Assembly (NCBI GenBank): GCA_027186245.1
Contig: CP114498.1
Span: 8,425,001-8,489,000 of the forward strand
Length of the DNA stretch: 64,000 nt
Origin: Coriaria nepalensis
Taxonomy: Eukaryota; Streptophyta; Magnoliopsida; Cucurbitales; Coriariaceae
Direction: 5' to 3'
Part shown: in pieces, positions 47,073 through 58,234 of the stretch
Layout: each line of letters begins with the position of its first letter
Position numbering within the stretch: the first letter of the stretch is position 1
Notes under the pieces: model-generated
Told to the model about the DNA's origin: nothing
Seen by the model: only the letters and a program-made list of their open reading frames with translations
Database searches by the model: none
Translations under genes and position numbers: made by a program

Positions 47073-47813
47073 TTACTTCCTCCTGTAATTATCTTTGCTT
47101 CTAGAAAAGATTGACCCAAAACCAAACAAATCAAAATTAAGAGGAAAATTAAGCACATAAGGACTAGAACGACTATCATAGTTGACCTTTCTCAAGCTAT
47201 TATTACGCCTTTGTGAAACCATCAAAGATGAAGATTCTGATGATCTTACTGATCCAGCCGATGAATTCTTCCTCAAATAATTGTTCATAATATGATCCTG
47301 ATCATTCTTGTTGACATGATGATCAATGTTAATTGGAGAAGAATTAGGCTCATTTGACTTTCCTGGTGTAAAACAACTGCAGCTAATAATAAGCTTGAAC
47401 CTCCATGAAGAAGACCTTGAGCTTAATTTCTTCTCATGATGATGATCATCATGATCATCATCCTTAGAAAGAGCATCTGGAGATGGTTTTAAGGGAAGAT
47501 GGTTAATGGAGATGCTGCTTGAGTTGGACTTGATTAACTTCTTGATATCAACAGGAAGAATCGTTCCATCTGAAAATAGCTCATCAGCTGATGAAAAACT
47601 ATGGTCAGCATATCTTTGATGATCGTGATTGACGCGAAAATTGAAATCGATGCCTGGAAATTCTAAGCTCGATGGAAGCGAGGAGTGATTTGGAGCTGTC
47701 TGCTGTTGGTCCACTGCTGGGAAACTGTCCGAGGAAAAATCTTGAGAAAATGAAAGTCTTCCACTTGAATATAGGCTTGAATTTCCTGAGCTTATATCAC
47801 CTTCCATTACCAT
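47073..47813 (-). CDS. Ser-rich plant-specific protein, possibly membrane-associated kinase regulator-like
   Basis: A 246-residue intronless frame. It is rich in Ser, Asn and Asp, with a SFSQDFSSDSFPAV segment near 25, EFPGIDFNF and then SSADELFSDGTILPVDI near 70-95, His/Asp-rich runs near 117-127 and a basic, Ser-rich C-terminus ending SRSKDNYRRK. The DFxF...ADELFSDGxILP pattern recalls plant MAKR/DUF1645-type proteins, which bind receptor kinases or the plasma membrane; this is resemblance, not proof. Two ATGs, 47813 and 47807, are possible starts. A TATATAAA-type box lies about 65-75 bases upstream on the minus strand. No lesion seen. Confidence 0.68.
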   Translation of the reverse strand: MVMEGDISSGNSSLYSSGRLSFSQDFSSDSFPAVDQQQTAPNHSSLPSSLEFPGIDFNFRVNHDHQRYADHSFSSADELFSDGTILPVDIKKLIKSNSSSISINHLPLKPSPDALSKDDDHDDHHHEKKLSSRSSSWRFKLIISCSCFTPGKSNEPNSSPINIDHHVNKNDQDHIMNNYLRKNSSAGSVRSSESSSLMVSQRRNNSLRKVNYDSRSSPYVLNFPLNFDLFGFGSIFSRSKDNYRRK

Positions 47814-48111
47814 AACTGAGATTTAACATTTAGTGGAAATTGTAATTTGCTTAATTCCTTAATTAAGAGAGGTGACCTTTTATATATAAGAGGCCTTTTA
47901 AACAAAGTCTTTTATGTAATATTTATATGTATAAAAATATAGTTTTGTCACTATTCACTTGGTATAATAAGGCAACTAAAAGCAACCTTATAATCATACA
48001 TTTTTTTAGATTTACTGTTTTCGATGTCAAACGTGACATTTTAAGTATACAAATTCTTCTTTGAAATTCATAGCTAGAGCTTAAGATAGTATATATTTTA
48101 ATGTATTTAAG

Positions 48112-48824
48112 ATTTTTAATTAAATTACTATTTTGATCACTTTATCTAAATTTTTTATTTTTTGTTGATTCAATTAAATCTCTTAACTTTAATTTTTATC
48201 ATATTTTAATTATTTAAACATAAAATTAAAATATTTAAATATTTTATAAATCTCCACTTAATTTTTATAATACAAAATCTTACCCATTATTCTTCTATTT
48301 GTTTTCATTTTTGTTCTATTACTATAGCCGAAATTTTGTTGCTGCCGTCGCCAACCTACCTCATTGTTGTCACCACCCCAACTTTACCTCCTACCTCGAC
48401 TCTCCACTATCACAATTTCATCATCACCGCCCTACCTTTATTGTCATTGTTGCTGCTCCTGCCCACTTATCGCCCCCACCACCCACCATTAATGGTGGCA
48501 ACGAGTGAGAGCGGTGACATCAATGACAACGGTGGAGGTGGAGCAATAGTAGTGGCGACGATGACAATGATGAGGTGGAGTGGCAAGTGGTGGCTAAGAT
48601 AACGGAGGAAATGAGGTAGCTAGTGATAATGGTAGAGGTGGGGGCAACAACGACAACAATGATAATAAAATTAAAATAAAATTAATGAAAAATGAAGGGT
48701 TATAATTTTGTTTAATAAAAATGAAGTGAATATTTTTATTTTATTTTTTGTGTGTAAAAATAAAAATTTAAAAAAAAAAACATATATATAAAAAGATCAA
48801 AATAATATTTTAACCAAAATTTTC
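48112..48824. repeat. Fold-back / terminal inverted repeat element
   Basis: The two ends are inverted copies (about 25 matching bases around TATTTTGATC, left about 48120-48140, right about 48794-48815). Next come AT-rich shoulders and then a GC-rich core in which the left half is CCACC/GTTGCTG-like and the right half is its approximate complement. The centre is a perfect 16-base palindrome at 48483-48498. No transposase frame is present; the open frames 48299-48602 come from the low-complexity core. A non-autonomous DNA element is the likely explanation. Confidence 0.5.
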
Positions 48825-50902
48825 ACAAGCGCAACATTTTTTTTTTTTTAATTTCTTTAATTGTAGAGTTGGAAGTGGGTTTCACGTACGGATCATATAA
48901 AATTTAATATTAACATATATATACATAGTGTTTGGCCTCATGTAACAACACTTCATTTGACTTTAAAATCTTTCTTATAAGATTGGCCAAAAAAAAAAAA
49001 ACCTAAAATTTAATTGACTTACTTATTCATATAGTATGATCTAGTTTTTTTTTTTTTTTTTTTTTGGCTAAATGATTTAGTCAAGGTTGAAGATGACAAG
49101 ATTAAACATATGAGAGAATTGGGCTTCTTGAAAATATATAATGGCTCGTAGATTCTTATGGCCTCAAAATAAATAAGTAAAAGAATTGTTAAATTTGAGT
49201 TTTTTATTTTAAAATTAATTAAAAAATATATATAATATTTATTATATATATATATATATATATATATAAACTTTTCAAAAATTATATTTTAAATATAATA
49301 TATATTTTCAAGAAGAACTCTCTACAAAGCTTGCTTTCTATGCTTACGGATTCTTCGATGTTGATCCTTCGATCTTAATAAAGCCTAAAAATCGAGATTT
49401 ATGACAGCTTACTTTTAACACGAAATGACTTCTTAAGTTGTCCCTTTCGGATCTTCCGCTGGGTCGGGTTTAGGGTTTAATCAACCCTTATACATAACCG
49501 ACATTTGTGGGATATGTATATATCATTGACGATGACTATACGGTCCACAAGATGATGATCGAGAAGATAGGCCGGCGGCCGGTTTCTATAACAAACTCCA
49601 ATTACGACATCTCATAATTCATTACGACATGTAGCTATCTTAGACTACTACTACATCTATGTAGGTCAACTAATTAATGAGGGGCCGTAGTTGTGGGAGA
49701 CGGAAAGAGACGGTAAACAAACAAGTGAAACAAAAGAAAGATAGTGAATGAGATGGACATAATCTCCGATTTAGATTTTAGAAATGAATTAATCTAACGG
49801 TTATAATTTTATCAGATTTTAATTATTAAATTAAATTTCTTAAAAATTATAGTATTTATTATTTAAAATTAGATATTCCAATTTTTGAAGATGAGCCCCA
49901 CCCGCAATGGGAATGATCTTAGTAGCTGTTCTTCTTCCCCTTCACCTCAACAAAAGACAAAAACATGTTTTCCTTGGGTTTCTGTCTTTCTCTCACTTTA
50001 CATGCAAAAACTCACGTGTTCTCACTTTTTTTTTACTATCGGACTAGTAATAATAATTATGTGTCATGATATGAGTCGACTGTTCTTCGTTACGAGCGTG
50101 TGATAGTTTCACAGTATCCTTACTACTTTACTCGACTACTACGTCTACCTTCTCTCTCTATAATCTCTGCCATTTACAGTGCCTCGAGCTTCAATCTCTT
50201 GGTTTTCTCAACATACGACGCCGTCGCACTCCAATTTGATTCCTTTCCTCCTCTCATTTAGCTAATTAGCTCCCAAACCTCTTATTCCCGGTTTTACCTC
50301 TCGAGGACTGTGATTATCTTTCTCTGCCCGGGCCCCTCTCTGCTTTACTCTGTTTCACTCTATTTCGTTCCTGAGCGCTTTGGCTTGCGTGTGAAGAAGC
50401 ATTGGAGAGAGAATGAGAGAGTTGAACAGTGCTGTTCTGCTGTGGTTGGTGTAGGACAGCAGTAGTGTTCGTCGTTTTCTAGCTCTAAACTGTTAACTTT
50501 CTTTCTCAGCCTTTATCGATTCAGTTCTTCACTCACTTTTTCCCCGTCTCTGCTCTCTTTCTTTTGTTTTTTACGCTTAACGTATTCATTAATAGTGTTT
50601 GTTGCTGTACGATTCTTCTCTTTCTTGTATTAACCAGGGTTTTCTTCATCATCATCATCTTCTTCTTCTTCTTATATATATATATATATATTATTATTTT
50701 TTTTCCTTTTGAGTTTGTGGAGAAAATATGAGTGAAAGAGTAAGACTTTGTAGGAAAAAAATGGTAATTTTTGAGTTGGAATCAATATTGAGGAAGTGGG
50801 TTGAAAGTTCGAACGATTGTGAAATATTGTTTAAGGTTTGAGTTGTATATTTTCTCTGTTGTTTGATTTTCTGGGTTTGTTTTTCTGTTCGAGATAAACA
50901 AA
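48825..50902. other. Intergenic, then promoter and long leader of the TRM gene
   Basis: 48830-49300 is AT-rich with poly-A/T runs and a TA repeat at about 49245-49268. From about 50100 pyrimidine-rich sequence (CT and TTC runs) resembles a plant leader of several hundred bases. No other gene is supported. Confidence 0.45.
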
Positions 50903-53372
50903 ATGGATAACGATGCGAAAACGGCGTCATGTTTGGTTATCAGTGAGAAGAAAACGCAGAGCAGGCCTGGTGGTTGCGTTGGCATTTTCTTCCAGCTCTT
51001 TGATTGGAATCGAAGACTTGCAAAAAAGAAGCTTTTTTCCAAGAAATTGCTCCCTCCTGGAAAACAAGCTTCTAAGAAATTTATAGCAGATGCGAAGATG
51101 CCCATTTCAAAGCTTCATTTGGTATGCTTATATTATTATATACATGTATAATTTGTGTTCTTGGTTTTATCTTCTTTGGCTGATTCCTTTTTTTTTTTTT
51201 GTTACAATAATCTGAGTAATAATCAGACTGCTGGTGAGAGTAGTGGTAAAATGAATGGAAATCAAGCTATTGATTCTAAGAAAAAACAAGACATGCGGCC
51301 GCCAGGTCTGGTTGCTAGGCTCATGGGCCTTGAATCCATTCCGGCGCGAACAAAACCCAAGAAACCTTCAATCTCTGAGACTCACTTCAACAGGGAAGGC
51401 TTGAACTTCTCGAATGGAAGCATTGAAGTTGAATCTAGACCTCAGAAGCTTCAAAAAACCAGGCAGCAGTTCAACAAACAGGCAGTTGCCCGTTTTGGAG
51501 CCGAAGCAATGCAATTTAAGCATGTCTTAACCCGATCGAGAAAAAATCTTGATCATAATCATCCTCCGAAATTGGCTGTTCCTGTGAAGACCCCGAGGTT
51601 TTCTTCCGGAAGGATTGGGCCAAAAGGCCCAAAATCGTCCCGTTTGATGAACGCTGCAACTAGAATATTGGAGCCAGGATTACAGGCCACAAACAGAGCA
51701 AGACATACTCTTACTTATCCGCAAGTGGTGCAGGAAAAATCCGAGTTTGTTCCAACATCTTGTAAGAATTGCGGTATTTTGATAGATGTTGGAGATTACA
51801 AACCGAATTTAGAAAAACAGTTATATGGTGAAGAATTGGTTAAAGAGAAGTTGCCCCTAGAAAGTCAATTGCAGTTGAATTTATCAGCCAATACAGGCAA
51901 GTCTTGGAAGGACGAATCGTCTTCGCTTGTTGCCTTGGAGCTCAAGAAACAATCATATGATGGGATGATGTCATTAGGCAGGGATAGGATTTTACCCAAG
52001 TCTAAACTAAATAACGGATTAGATCAAAGAATTGGACCGTCTAATGATATTGTTTCTGGGACTAGAGCAAGGATACCTATGAAAGTGGAGAACTCTAAAT
52101 TTGGAATGGAGAGAAGGGGGGATTTGAATCGGAGACCAAGAAACCCGGAAAGGAAAAGGAGGGATTTTATGAATTCAAATCCTGAAAAGGATCTTAATAT
52201 TCAGTGTGATGAAGATAGCTTGATGAAGCATTTGTGTACTAAAAATGGAATCCATAGGAAAAACAAAGCGGTAATTTCACTCCCTTATAATTCATCGACA
52301 AGCTCTAATATGGCCAGGAATCAAGCAGAGATGGAGGAGAAAGGCATGGACAACGGAAGACTATCTTTTCAAGATAAACCATTTTCATTAGGAGGAGAGT
52401 CAATAGGAGCCCCTCTAGAACAAAAATTGAAGAGATTAACTACTCATGAAGATAACAAGAAGTCTACTGCTACTGTTCTTCAAGAGCTTATATTTGCCTT
52501 AATTGCCGAATCCCCCATCTCTCATACTGGTTCTAGTCTCTATAGCAACCCGGCTTTTTGTGTAAGATCCTTTTGCCTTATCTGTTTTTCAGCCATCTTT
52601 CAACTATTATTAGTCTAACTGACAATTGTGACCTTGTTTTTTTCTCTCCTTTTTTTTTTTTTCAACTTTTTCGTTTTTTCAGGATGAAGTAAAGATGGAA
52701 GAAAATGGTATAGAAATGTTTAAGGATTGGAATCATTTTAGTCCGGGATCTGTCCTAGAACCTGCATTCTCCACTAGTAGTATAGAAGATGGTGGTAGTG
52801 AAACAGTGACTGATTTCCTGAGCAATATTTCGAGGCTACTTGAGAGCATGAATCTTACCGGAATAAGATTGACCGGACATAACCTCTCCCGAGTAAAGGA
52901 GGTTTTGTTGGATAGTCAACTCCTGTTCGGAAAAGGCTTTGTTCATCTTGTTTCATTTTTCCTCGACAGACTAGAAATTACGGCCGGTAAAGCGTCAATG
53001 GATTTTGGGAAAAGGAAGGGTGCTAATGAGCCAAGGAGATTTGTTTTCGATAGTTTGATAGAATGTTTAGAGTACAAGAATAATACCTGTTTCTTTGAGT
53101 TCGGATATGGTGGTTGGAGAAGAGGACTAGCACTATTTGGTTCGTGCCCGAATGGCAAAACGATGATTAAGGAAGTTGAAGAGGAGATTAGGAAGTGGAG
53201 GGGCCTTGCTAGGATGGTTCCGGAAGAGATGATTGAATGGGAAATGGAGTATTCATTGGGAAAATGGAGTGGTTTTAACAGTGAAGTGTTTGTGGTGGTT
53301 AGTGAGGGAATTGATCGGTTTATACTTCAAGGCTTGGTTGAGGAAATGGTAGTAGATCTTTGGGAAGGGTAG
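50903..53372 (+). CDS. TRM (TON1-recruiting motif) / DUF4378 protein
   Basis: TRM proteins bring the TON1-TRM-PP2A complex to microtubules and influence cell shape and division plane. Three exons: 50903-51121, 51227-52561 and 52683-53372, total 2244 nt (747 residues), all joins in phase 0. The N-terminus has RPGGCVGIFFQLFDWNRRLA and KLFSKKLLPP, typical of one TRM subgroup. RPPGLVARLMGLESIP near residue 97-112 is the VARLMGLE (DUF3741) motif. The middle is basic and probably disordered. The C-terminal DUF4378 (about 560-747) contains DSLIECLEY, EEIRKWRGLARMVPEEMIEWEME and ends LVEEMVVDLWEG. No lesion. The leader contains a TTC repeat near 50660. The exact TRM number cannot be assigned by eye. 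Confidence 0.88.
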
Positions 53373-53777
53373 AATGGGGCTTATTTTGTAGATCTTTTGT
53401 GAATGTCATGGAGAGGAGGTGTAGCTATTTTTGTTGCTACTTAAATTTGTCCGAAGGGAATATGTTTTATGTAAAATGGGATGCAAAAATGTCAATTACA
53501 TGTGTTAGAATGCTTTTGTAACCACAAAACTTATAAGCAGATTACCATTAGGTTCTGTAGTACGATTTGAATGTGCCGAGCCGATCCCGGATTCATTGAC
53601 AGGATTCTTATTATTCGAACTCTTATCGATAGAGAATGGGTAGATGCTATATCCTTACTAACATATGTCACTGATTCTTCTCCTTCAGTTCTGTAATAAA
53701 GCAAGATCACACATGATAACATTATAGACTAATTGATACATCTATGATTAATCCAAGGCACAAAACGTTCGAATCAA
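53373..53777. other. Convergent 3' space between TRM and peptidyl-tRNA hydrolase
   Basis: About 400 bp between two stop codons of genes that point at each other. It must hold both 3' ends; transcript overlap is possible. Confidence 0.5.
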
Positions 53778-55382
53778 TTATACTTTGTGATACTTGTACT
53801 TCTGACCCAAATTAAATTTATTAATCCTCTGGTTAAAACCATTTAAAACAAGCGTCCTCACTGCCTCTACCCCTTGCTCCTTTGCAGCATCAATCTGTCC
53901 AAATAATATTACTCACAACCATTAAAAAAGCGGCCATTTTTTCGATAAACCTCGGCAAACTATGATGTTCTATTACATGATTATGAATGGTTTTGAAAGA
54001 ACCGGTTACCTGTGTTCGTTCCACGGGACTGAACTTTTGGAGAAGGTACGCTTTCATGTCCATGGTCCCGGGAGGATTTCCGATGCCTGGAAATAAATAA
54101 CTAAATAAATAATGGAGTAAATTTTCTCCACGTGACTGGAAAGTTTGAAAACTATAGAAACCAACCTATGCATAATCGGGGAAATTCACGTCGTCCATCC
54201 AAATGGTCCATTACATTCTTCACTCTGAGAAAAAAGAAAACTAAAAATCACCATCTACATGGTAAATTTGAACTTAGTTGAAAAAAATTCAACTAGGTCT
54301 ATAAGATAAGCAACAAATGGTAAAAGAGTTATGACAGAAAAGTTAGACAAGCAAAAGAGAGAAAAGGAGAATCTTTTTTGACATACCCATTGTGGTGGCC
54401 ATGTCCTCCTTTTGGTTGAACCCGAAGAATGCCATTTGGTAAGCTCATCTCATCATATATCTACATGGATAAGTTTCAACATGTAAGGTCAAATTGATTG
54501 CGTTCATATAACGCACGTGTTGACTTATGTAGACTACTTGAAATGTGGAAAAATGATGTACCAATAAGATATGACGTAAGGGTATTCGATAATGTGCCGC
54601 AAGTGGTCCAACCTTAGGTAAAAAAAATGCAGATGAACAGAAAACGAAAAAATATGAGAAAGATTATTGAAAAAGATAGAACAACGTATAAAACCAGCTC
54701 TGAATCCAAATTCTTATGTATAAAGGTCCTCTAAGAAAATGGATTGATCAAGAATATGGTCTGAAAGAAACCCATTACATATACTAGAACATATATGAAA
54801 TCATGAAACTTAAAAGAGTATATGATTTGACAAACCGATTCTCCGCTGAAATTCATATATGCTTGAGGTTTTGCCAACAAAACCGGAACCTCTCCAATTG
54901 AACCTGTAATGATCGTATAAAGAAACTCAATCACATGTAAAAACCAACCAAAAAAAAAAAAAAAGAGTAAGAAATCAATGCCTATTGATTAGTAACCTAT
55001 TCCAATCAAAGCCTTCGATTGTATAGTATTCATCAAAATGCCCTCAGCTTTAGAAATGCTATCAATCATCTCAAAACCGACCTGAAAACAGGAAAACCCC
55101 ACGCGAGTAAATTCTCATTGAGCATGCTAAAAATGTTTTTATACCAAAATATATACTCTCTATTACATTGTGCCTTGTTCCATGGTACTTGTTTCCTGGA
55201 TTACCCAGTCCAACTATAAGCCATGGTGTATACTCCAATTTAAAACCATTGTTATCGTCCGGCAATGAAGCTCGTATATGAAACCGTGTTCGAACAGGAT
55301 GCTCTCTTAGACGAAGCGGGGAAAAGGAAAAATTTCTTGAATGGTAAATGCAATGATTTGGGGCAGATATTGCATATAACAT
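53778..55382 (-). CDS. Peptidyl-tRNA hydrolase, organellar (Pth1 / CRS2-like family)
   Basis: Pth hydrolyses peptidyl-tRNA released from stalled ribosomes; plant organellar members are related to the splicing factor CRS2. Eight exons: 55382-55167, 55081-54997, 54903-54836, 54612-54562, 54460-54387, 54224-54166, 54086-54010, 53894-53778, total 747 nt (248 residues) with consistent phases. Motifs: [20 protein letters not shown] (substrate loop Asn and catalytic His), [21 protein letters not shown] (the conserved second Asp position), [12 protein letters not shown] and [20 protein letters not shown]. The first 50 residues are Ser/Arg/His-rich and look like a transit peptide. The start was placed at the first in-frame ATG after a TTTGTAG acceptor; an ATG at 55424 is possible if that intron is retained. 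No lesion. Confidence 0.9.
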
Positions 55383-55683
55383 TGACCTACAAACATAACA
55401 AGTGATGATTGAGCCATTTTCCAAACGGCAGTTTCAAATCCAATTTATCATGTAAATTGGATAATTATCGCAATAATTCATTCCAAGAATCTAAAACTAC
55501 CCGGAAAAATCCCACGTAGAAATTTCAGCCTAAAGAAGAAGAGGAAAAGTAAATTTTCCATCTCCTCGAAAGAATCATATACAAAATGCAATTTTGAAGT
55601 TCGAATTCATATTATGGAGACATGAACCAAAAATTATCTGAAAAATGAAGAGAGCAAGCTCAAAGTTTTAAGCCTTTCCATAC

Positions 55684-55809
55684 CTGAGAAATTTGTATGC
55701 TTGAATTGAGGAGAGGAGCTTGGCTTCTTGTGACGTGCAGAAAATTTGCAGAGGAAGTGGTGGAAATAAGTGAAGAAGAAGAAGAAGAAGTAGCTAGCAA
55801 AAGAAACAT
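55684..55809 (-). other. Upstream exon with transit-peptide-like frame
   Basis: From ATG 55809 a 42-codon frame rich in Ser, Leu and Thr (starting MFLLLATSSSSSSLISTTSS) ends exactly at a CAG|GTATGG donor. It looks like a plastid or mitochondrial targeting exon of the hydrolase gene, but the next acceptor (before 55386) joins it out of frame. It is therefore either a 5' leader exon with an upstream frame or belongs to another splice form. Confidence 0.4.
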
Positions 55810-55833
55810 TTCATGGATTAGATTTTTGCTTTC

Positions 55834-55929
55834 TGGGCTGGAGAGATCTTGGGTCCATCCCTGTAAATGGGTCTTGGGCTTGAATCTCTCTTTTGGGCCT
55901 TTCTTAATAATAGTGGTTTTCTCAGCCCA
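55834..55929 (-). promoter_or_regulatory. Site II (TGGGCY) cluster at the hydrolase gene 5' end
   Basis: Four motifs in 96 bases: TGGGCT at 55834 and 55875, TGGGCC at 55894 and AGCCCA at 55924. Such clusters mark TCP-regulated housekeeping genes, including many for organellar gene expression. Confidence 0.5.
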
Positions 55930-57869
55930 TGATTTGTGATTCATTCCGTTTCATTGACTAAAACAATACGCGAAAATAGTATGAAGACAAAAATGGGTGG
56001 AGAATCCAATACTATGTTGGGCTCAGACGATGTGTTGTCACGTGCAGATGCCGAATAGGAGGTACTGAGGTAGAATATATGATGCGGAACAAATGATGAT
56101 ATAAATTTCGTAGTATTTATTAATTATTTTTAAATAAGGTAACATATTTTTATGGGTATAGAGGAGTTTATTTACTGTTTTTTTATTTATTTATGATTTT
56201 TAAATTTTTTTAATCCGAATAAAAAATAATTTCTTTTAAAATTTTAAAATTTCGGCTATATATATATATATATATATTATTATTGATAAAAGGTAATATA
56301 TATATTTTATATATATATTTTTTTTGTTTCTATATATTAAGACAAATTAAAATAAATTATTTCTTCTATGATTAAAAAATATATGTTTAAATTGAGAGTT
56401 AATTAATATTTTTAGTTTCGATATAATTTAAGTTTTATAAATTTATTTATATATAATTTTTAGTTAATATTTTAATTTTAGTATAGTTTAAATAAAATAA
56501 GATTATTGATATTAATATAATACGCTGATTCAATAAATTATGGATTAAAAAATAATAAAATATTAAAAATAAAAAAATAAATATATATATATTTTTAAGG
56601 ACATAACTTATTGAGTTAATATATATTTTTTTTAAAATTATATATAAATTTAAAAATTAATTAAAAAAAATTATATAATTTATAAAATTTAAATTATGCA
56701 GGACAAAAAAAAAATATTAATCTTTAAATTTAATAATTTTAAAAGCAATTAAGTAAAAGATCGTAAATTTATCTTCTAATCACATATTTTTATCCATAGA
56801 CTAAATTTAATCTACAAATATCGCCCTCTCTCTCACAAATCTTTATAAACAAAAAGTTAAAACTAAGTTAAGAATAAGAAAAAAAAAAAAAAGCGTAGCT
56901 GTTGCCGTAGAAAACGGTGCTACGGTTGTACACCAGACCAAAGCCACAACCCTGTCCCACGTGGTGCACGCGTCATTATCCAACGCAACCTCTTGATTCT
57001 AATCCATAATAAAAGTGATAAAATAGATTGGGTCGGTATGAGCATGATAATAGATGCCGGGTTATGCTGTATCTAATTATATAGATACGGACTTAAAAGT
57101 GTTGTATATTTTAAAGATTTTTTTAAAAAAAAATTATTTTATATATTAATTTTTTTTAATTAATATAAAATTTTATTTAATTAAATAATATTTATTATAA
57201 TTTATTTATAATTTTAATTATTAATAAAAATTAATAATATATAAAATATATATTTTATATTATTAATATTTTATTGATTATTTTAAAATTTTTCTTTTAT
57301 TTAAAATTAATTTTTTTAATAAAAAAACAAGCCTATAAATTAAGACAAACACATGAGGTAAAATAAGTCCACAAACTAACACAATCTTAGAAAATAATAT
57401 AATATTGTTATTATATTTATATTTCTATTTTTAAATATTAATATATATATATATATACGATACAAACCAATTCATGCTATACTGATATGAATCGCTCTAC
57501 TCCACGGCGACGGCCGGTCAGCATTTGCGTTTTCTCCCGCTTAAAAGGAAAATTTACTTTTAAGGAAAAATCTGGCAATTTTTTATTTATTTATTAATAT
57601 AATAATAAATATATTAAATTAATTTAGTTCAAAATTATATAAAATAAAATAAAATACTATAACAATAATACCTACGATTGAGAAAGACGGTTGGATTTTA
57701 CAACAAACTCTTTTTAAAATATTTTTTATGTTATTACGAAGAAGAAGTAGAACAGAGTCAGTCAGTTCCCCATCGTTACTCGTAAGCGGATTCTTCAAAG
57801 CATCTCTTCCCAACTCAATTTTCTAACCAAATCCACCACTCTCGATCTCAGATTGAGTTACGGAGCCAG
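55930..57869. other. AT-rich intergenic DNA and GLT1 leader
   Basis: 56080-56880 and 57080-57470 are extremely AT-rich with TA repeats (for example 56255-56278 and 57440-57458). A GC-richer island at about 56890-57060 contains a short hairpin (CGTAGC...GCTACG). The last 150 bases are probably the first leader exon of the glucose transporter. Confidence 0.45.
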
Positions 57870-58221
57870 GTAAGTGACGACGATCGGCTTTCCTGATCTC
57901 TCTATGCTTCCCCTATGCTTTCATCTTGATTCATCCGATCTATTTTGTTTTGTTTTGTTTTTTTTTTTTTTTTTTGTTTTTTTTTTCTCAAAATTTCATG
58001 TTCTGCTTTTAGTGATAATCTGGTAATGCCATCGCAGAGAAAATTAGCTCTTTTATTGTTCTCGATCTTGAGGTTTTGCTTTGTACGTGCGTCAGTGGAG
58101 TGTTTATAGTATTCTCTGGCCGCAATGCCGGAAAATTAATTAATTACCTAATTTGATACTCTTTTTTTGGTACTGTTCATAATTACTTGCCTAACCTTCT
58201 GGGTTTTTTTTTTGGGTTCAG
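57870..58221 (+). other. Leader intron of the plastidic glucose transporter gene
   Basis: A strong donor CCAG|GTAAGTG at 57870 and an acceptor GGTTCAG|T ending at 58221, with a long pyrimidine tract between, lie just before the ATG at 58235. Leader introns of this kind often raise expression in plants. Confidence 0.6.
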
Positions 58222-58234
58222 TAGCTGATTTAAA

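Noticed and set aside
48299..48602. His/Pro/Thr-rich frames resembling a glycoprotein
   Set aside because: They arise from the repetitive GC-rich core of the fold-back element, and both strands give similar patterns.
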